Below the pieces are notes generated by a model. It ran no database searches. It was not told the DNA's origin and saw nothing but the letters and a program-made list of their open reading frames with translations. This document shows positions 5,830 to 7,451 of a stretch of DNA of 7,451 bases, in pieces. Made by a program: the position numbers and the translations under genes. Origin of the DNA: Methylotenera_A sp036676175 (GTDB lineage Bacteria; Pseudomonadota; Gammaproteobacteria; Burkholderiales; Methylophilaceae). Location of the stretch: NCBI GenBank assembly GCA_036676175.1, contig JAKFDL010000038.1, positions 1-7,451 on the forward strand, given 5' to 3'. Within the stretch, counting starts at the first letter, position 1; the number at the start of each line of letters is the position of its first letter.

Positions 5830-6855
5830 TTACATGGTTTTCTTCTTAGGAAAGTCATGTATGACTGATGCTTTTACAAAGTTATCCTGGTAAGGGTGTG
5901 TGTTGTTGTTGTAAAGGTTAGCAATCTTCTTAACGTACATGCGCGTTTCTGGGTACGGCGGAACGCCTTTATATTTGTCTACTGCACCTTCTCCTGCATT
6001 GTACGCTGCCGCCACTAACTCAACATTGCCCTTGTAATAAGCCAGCAACCAACGCAAGTAAGCCAGCCCACCTTTGATATTATCTTCAGCCTTGTAGGCA
6101 TCTTTAACACCAAAGCGTTGTGCAGTCTCTGGTATCAGTTGCATCAAGCCCTGTGCATTTTTTACGGAGGTGGCTTGTACATTAAACCCTGACTCAACCG
6201 CAATAAATGCCATCGCTAAATTAGTATCGATTTTGTAGCGCGGTGCAAGTTTATTCACCAACTTTAATACGTGGCGTTGCGAATAAAACAGGGCTGCCGT
6301 TTTTTCTGAGATTCCTTTTCGTTCTTCAGTGTCGGTTGCATCAAGTGAGCTAGCTTTTGCAACTGGTGGGTCAGGCAGTAGGCAAGTTGGCAAGGTGGAA
6401 GTTGATTGCACCTCTGAAATTCTTGCTACTGATTGTTGCGCGCTGCTATGCCCTTGCTCGGCGGCTTTGGCATAAAGCTGAGCGGCAATACTTTTATCTG
6501 CAGAAATGCCTTTACCATTCTCATACATCCAAGCCAGAGCAAAAAGGGCATCGGCATCACCGGTTTTTGCTTGCTTACAATAATTAGCGACAACTTCAGC
6601 ATAACTATTTGGGGAGCCATCAATGCGGTTAAACTTAAATGCCATTGCCACCAAAGCCGCATTTGGGTTGTTTAGTGAAGGTTTGGTATTCTGTTTATTT
6701 AAAATTTCGGTAGATAAGGTTTCTGAATTGCTAACGTTATCTTGTTTGTTGTGCGATATTGCAGTTTCGTTAGCAAACACAATAGCGCAACTAAGCAAGC
6801 CAGTTGCTAACAGCAGGGCTTTAGGAAGCAATAAGCAAACAGGTTTTGAGTGCAT
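5830..6855 (-). CDS. secreted SLT-family lytic transglycosylase with Sel1-like repeats
   Basis: It cleaves the MurNAc-GlcNAc bond of peptidoglycan to give 1,6-anhydro-MurNAc ends in the periplasm. The 341 residues begin with a signal peptide (basic/hydrophobic 1-28, likely cut after VFA at 26-28; LLSC at 20-23 is a poor lipobox, so a lipoprotein is possible but less likely). A low-complexity Asn/Ser-rich linker follows, then a Sel1-like repeat region (about 84-146, with DALFALAWMYENGKG at 102-116 and AAQLYAKAAEQGHSSAQ at 124-140). The lytic transglycosylase domain spans about 195-315. It shows the catalytic glutamate E221 in AVESGFN, GLMQLIPETAQRFGV (236-250), AYNAGEGAVDKY (284-295) and YPETRMYV (301-308), the usual family 1 motifs. 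The start ATG has TAGG just upstream and two TATAAT boxes further up. Downstream it faces tyrS. Its product is the substrate type for anmK nearby, which supports a shared cell wall role (inference). Confidence 0.92.
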   Translation of the reverse strand: MHSKPVCLLLPKALLLATGLLSCAIVFANETAISHNKQDNVSNSETLSTEILNKQNTKPSLNNPNAALVAMAFKFNRIDGSPNSYAEVVANYCKQAKTGDADALFALAWMYENGKGISADKSIAAQLYAKAAEQGHSSAQQSVARISEVQSTSTLPTCLLPDPPVAKASSLDATDTEERKGISEKTAALFYSQRHVLKLVNKLAPRYKIDTNLAMAFIAVESGFNVQATSVKNAQGLMQLIPETAQRFGVKDAYKAEDNIKGGLAYLRWLLAYYKGNVELVAAAYNAGEGAVDKYKGVPPYPETRMYVKKIANLYNNNTHPYQDNFVKASVIHDFPKKKTM

Positions 6856-6871
6856 GTACCTACATCCAACG

Positions 6872-6892
6872 ATTATATAGTAATGAATTATA
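6872..6892 (-). promoter_or_regulatory. two -10-like boxes before the lytic transglycosylase gene
   Basis: On the minus strand perfect TATAAT hexamers occur at 6892-6887 and 6877-6872, 17 and 32 bases before the ATG. Neither has a good -35 at 16-18 bases (CATATT and ATAGAT). The nearer box would leave an extremely short leader, so the further one is the better candidate. Confidence 0.4.
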
Positions 6893-6914
6893 ACAATATG
6901 CTATAAGGCATCTA

Positions 6915-6930
6915 TGGCCCGTTCGGGCTA
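6915..6930. repeat. short GC-rich hairpin
   Basis: TGGCCC at 6915-6920 and GGGCTA at 6925-6930 pair around a GTTC loop (6 bp, one G-T wobble). It stands alone in the AT-rich DNA between the divergent transglycosylase gene and the rRNA promoters. There is no T-run on either side, so it is not an obvious terminator. The role is unknown. Confidence 0.4.
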
Positions 6931-7045
6931 CATTCTGTTAGATAACACACAAAAAAATGATATTGATCGCGACTTAAATGAGCTATTAAGTACTAAGTCA
7001 TTAATCATGGAGTTGTAATAAATTTGTAATTTTTCAATTTGGGGC
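6931..7045 (+). promoter_or_regulatory. non-coding upstream activating region of the rRNA operon
   Basis: No credible ORF is present in this stretch. The last part (about 7017-7040) is a run of A/T-rich tracts directly upstream of the P1 -35, as in UP elements that contact the RNA polymerase alpha C-terminal domains. GCGACTTAAATGAGC at 6969-6983 has the G...C spacing and A/T centre of a Fis site, which would fit a rrn activation region, but the match is loose. GACTTA/TAAGTC (6971-6976, 6994-6999) form an inverted repeat. Confidence 0.5.
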
Positions 7046-7080
7046 TTGACCTAATCCTAAGCCTCTGTAAAATGCGCGCC
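7046..7080 (+). promoter_or_regulatory. rRNA operon promoter P1
   Basis: -35 TTGACC (7046-7051), a 16-base spacer, and -10 TAAAAT (7068-7073) followed by the GC-rich discriminator GCGCGCC (7074-7080). The short spacer and GC discriminator are hallmarks of stable-RNA promoters under ppGpp and growth-rate control. Transcription is expected to start near 7080. Confidence 0.85.
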
Positions 7081-7157
7081 TTCGCTTGAGATTCAGGCGA
7101 AAAGCGCAACGCAAAATACGGGTTAAGAAATAAATATAAATTAGTTTAAATTTAACC

Positions 7158-7192
7158 TTGACCAGCTCGCAAAGCTCTGTATAATGCGCGCT
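7158..7192 (+). promoter_or_regulatory. rRNA operon promoter P2
   Basis: -35 TTGACC (7158-7163), a 16-base spacer, and -10 TATAAT (7180-7185), then the discriminator GCGCGC (7186-7191). It is preceded by an AT-rich stretch (about 7128-7155) that can act as an UP element. Spacing from P1 is 112 bases, like the tandem rrn promoters of E. coli. Confidence 0.85.
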
Positions 7193-7233
7193 TCGCTTGA
7201 AATAACGCAGTAAATAAAAACGTTTTCAAGCAC

Positions 7234-7245
7234 TGCTCTTTAACA
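7234..7245 (+). promoter_or_regulatory. boxA antitermination site
   Basis: TGCTCTTTAACA is a perfect match to the bacterial rRNA boxA, which is bound in the nascent RNA by NusB-NusE with SuhB/NusA to prevent Rho termination in the untranslated operon. It lies 42 bases after the P2 start, as expected. Confidence 0.92.
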
Positions 7246-7451
7246 ATATGAACGACTGATAAGTGTGGGTGTTTGTGGTTAAGACACTTGCATAGACGCA
7301 ACGAATGCTTGACCTTGTAAAAGGTTAGGAATGTTTTGTTGTTTGGTTTATGTGAGACTCAAGATAACAAATGCTTACACTTAGATTTATGACAAGTATG
7401 TAAATAGAACGCTTCAGTTAAATGGAGCGGTCGACAAGACACACCTTGAAA

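Larger units (their letters stand above)
7081..7451 (+). other. rRNA operon leader (5' external part of pre-16S), 16S not reached
   Basis: The region from P1 to the right edge has no ORF and carries leader signals in the expected order: P2, boxA (7234-7245), a boxC-like GTGTGGGTG (7263-7271), then hairpins. AAGTGT (7261-7266) can pair with ACACTT (7284-7289), and ACCTT/AAGGT (7312-7325) closes a GTAA tetraloop. The rest would form one arm of the long RNase III stem around 16S. The mature 16S start motif (AGAGTTTGAT) is not inside the window, so it should begin shortly after the edge. Confidence 0.8.

Noticed and set aside
6357..6880. Several overlapping small ORFs on both strands over the transglycosylase gene's 5' half
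   Set aside because: They overlap the Sel1 and signal peptide coding region, and their translations show no domain or signal.
6886..6942. Second attC-like site near the transglycosylase promoter (ATCTAAC ... GTTATAA on the minus strand, with a GC-rich apical stem)
   Set aside because: One core box is perfect, but the other does not pair with it, the L boxes are absent, and the region is better explained by the TATAAT promoter boxes. No cassette ORF follows on the plus strand.
7081..7451. CRISPR array or tRNA gene in the right-hand non-coding region
   Set aside because: No regularly spaced repeats and no tRNA cloverleaf were seen; promoters, boxA and leader hairpins explain the region.

Overview
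The window looks like a chromosomal segment of a low-to-moderate GC betaproteobacterium. The protein sequences and the gene set (a divergent M23 peptidase-anmK / tyrS pair beside an rRNA operon) suggest the Methylophilaceae (Methylotenera-like). That assignment is inference from recognised families and layout, not from a search.

Left end (1-519): this part is not ordinary intergenic DNA. On the minus strand, directly downstream of citrate synthase, I read a very small ORF (54 codons, 202-366). It is followed by a site at 121-178 with the architecture of an integron attC: a GTTAGGG core, a paired inner stem, and a TTAATTCAAACGTTAG half close to the known attC right half. A second, truncated ORF starts three bases after that core and runs off the window. 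The small ORF itself begins 18 bases after another GTTAGAA core. I interpret this as one complete gene cassette (about 127-384) plus the start of the next, with no integrase on the upstream side. This is the most unusual part of the window.

Core genes (520-5810): gltA (type II citrate synthase), anmK (anhydro-MurNAc kinase) and an M23 metallopeptidase all read leftward. The last two are separated by 3 bases and probably co-transcribed and translationally coupled. tyrS reads rightward from a shared 163-base divergent promoter region and uses a GTG start.

Right part (5811-7451): a leftward gene for a secreted lytic transglycosylase with Sel1-like repeats converges on tyrS with a 19-base gap. 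The rest is the control region of a ribosomal RNA operon reading rightward: AT-rich upstream DNA, two near-duplicate strong promoters (P1, P2) with 16-base spacers and GCGCGC discriminators, a perfect boxA antiterminator and the pre-16S leader. The mature 16S gene is expected just beyond the right edge.

Three of the genes form a functional theme: the lytic transglycosylase releases 1,6-anhydro-MurNAc products, the M23 enzyme cuts cross-linking peptides, and AnmK returns anhydro-MurNAc to metabolism. They sit among genes of central metabolism and translation (gltA, tyrS, rrn).
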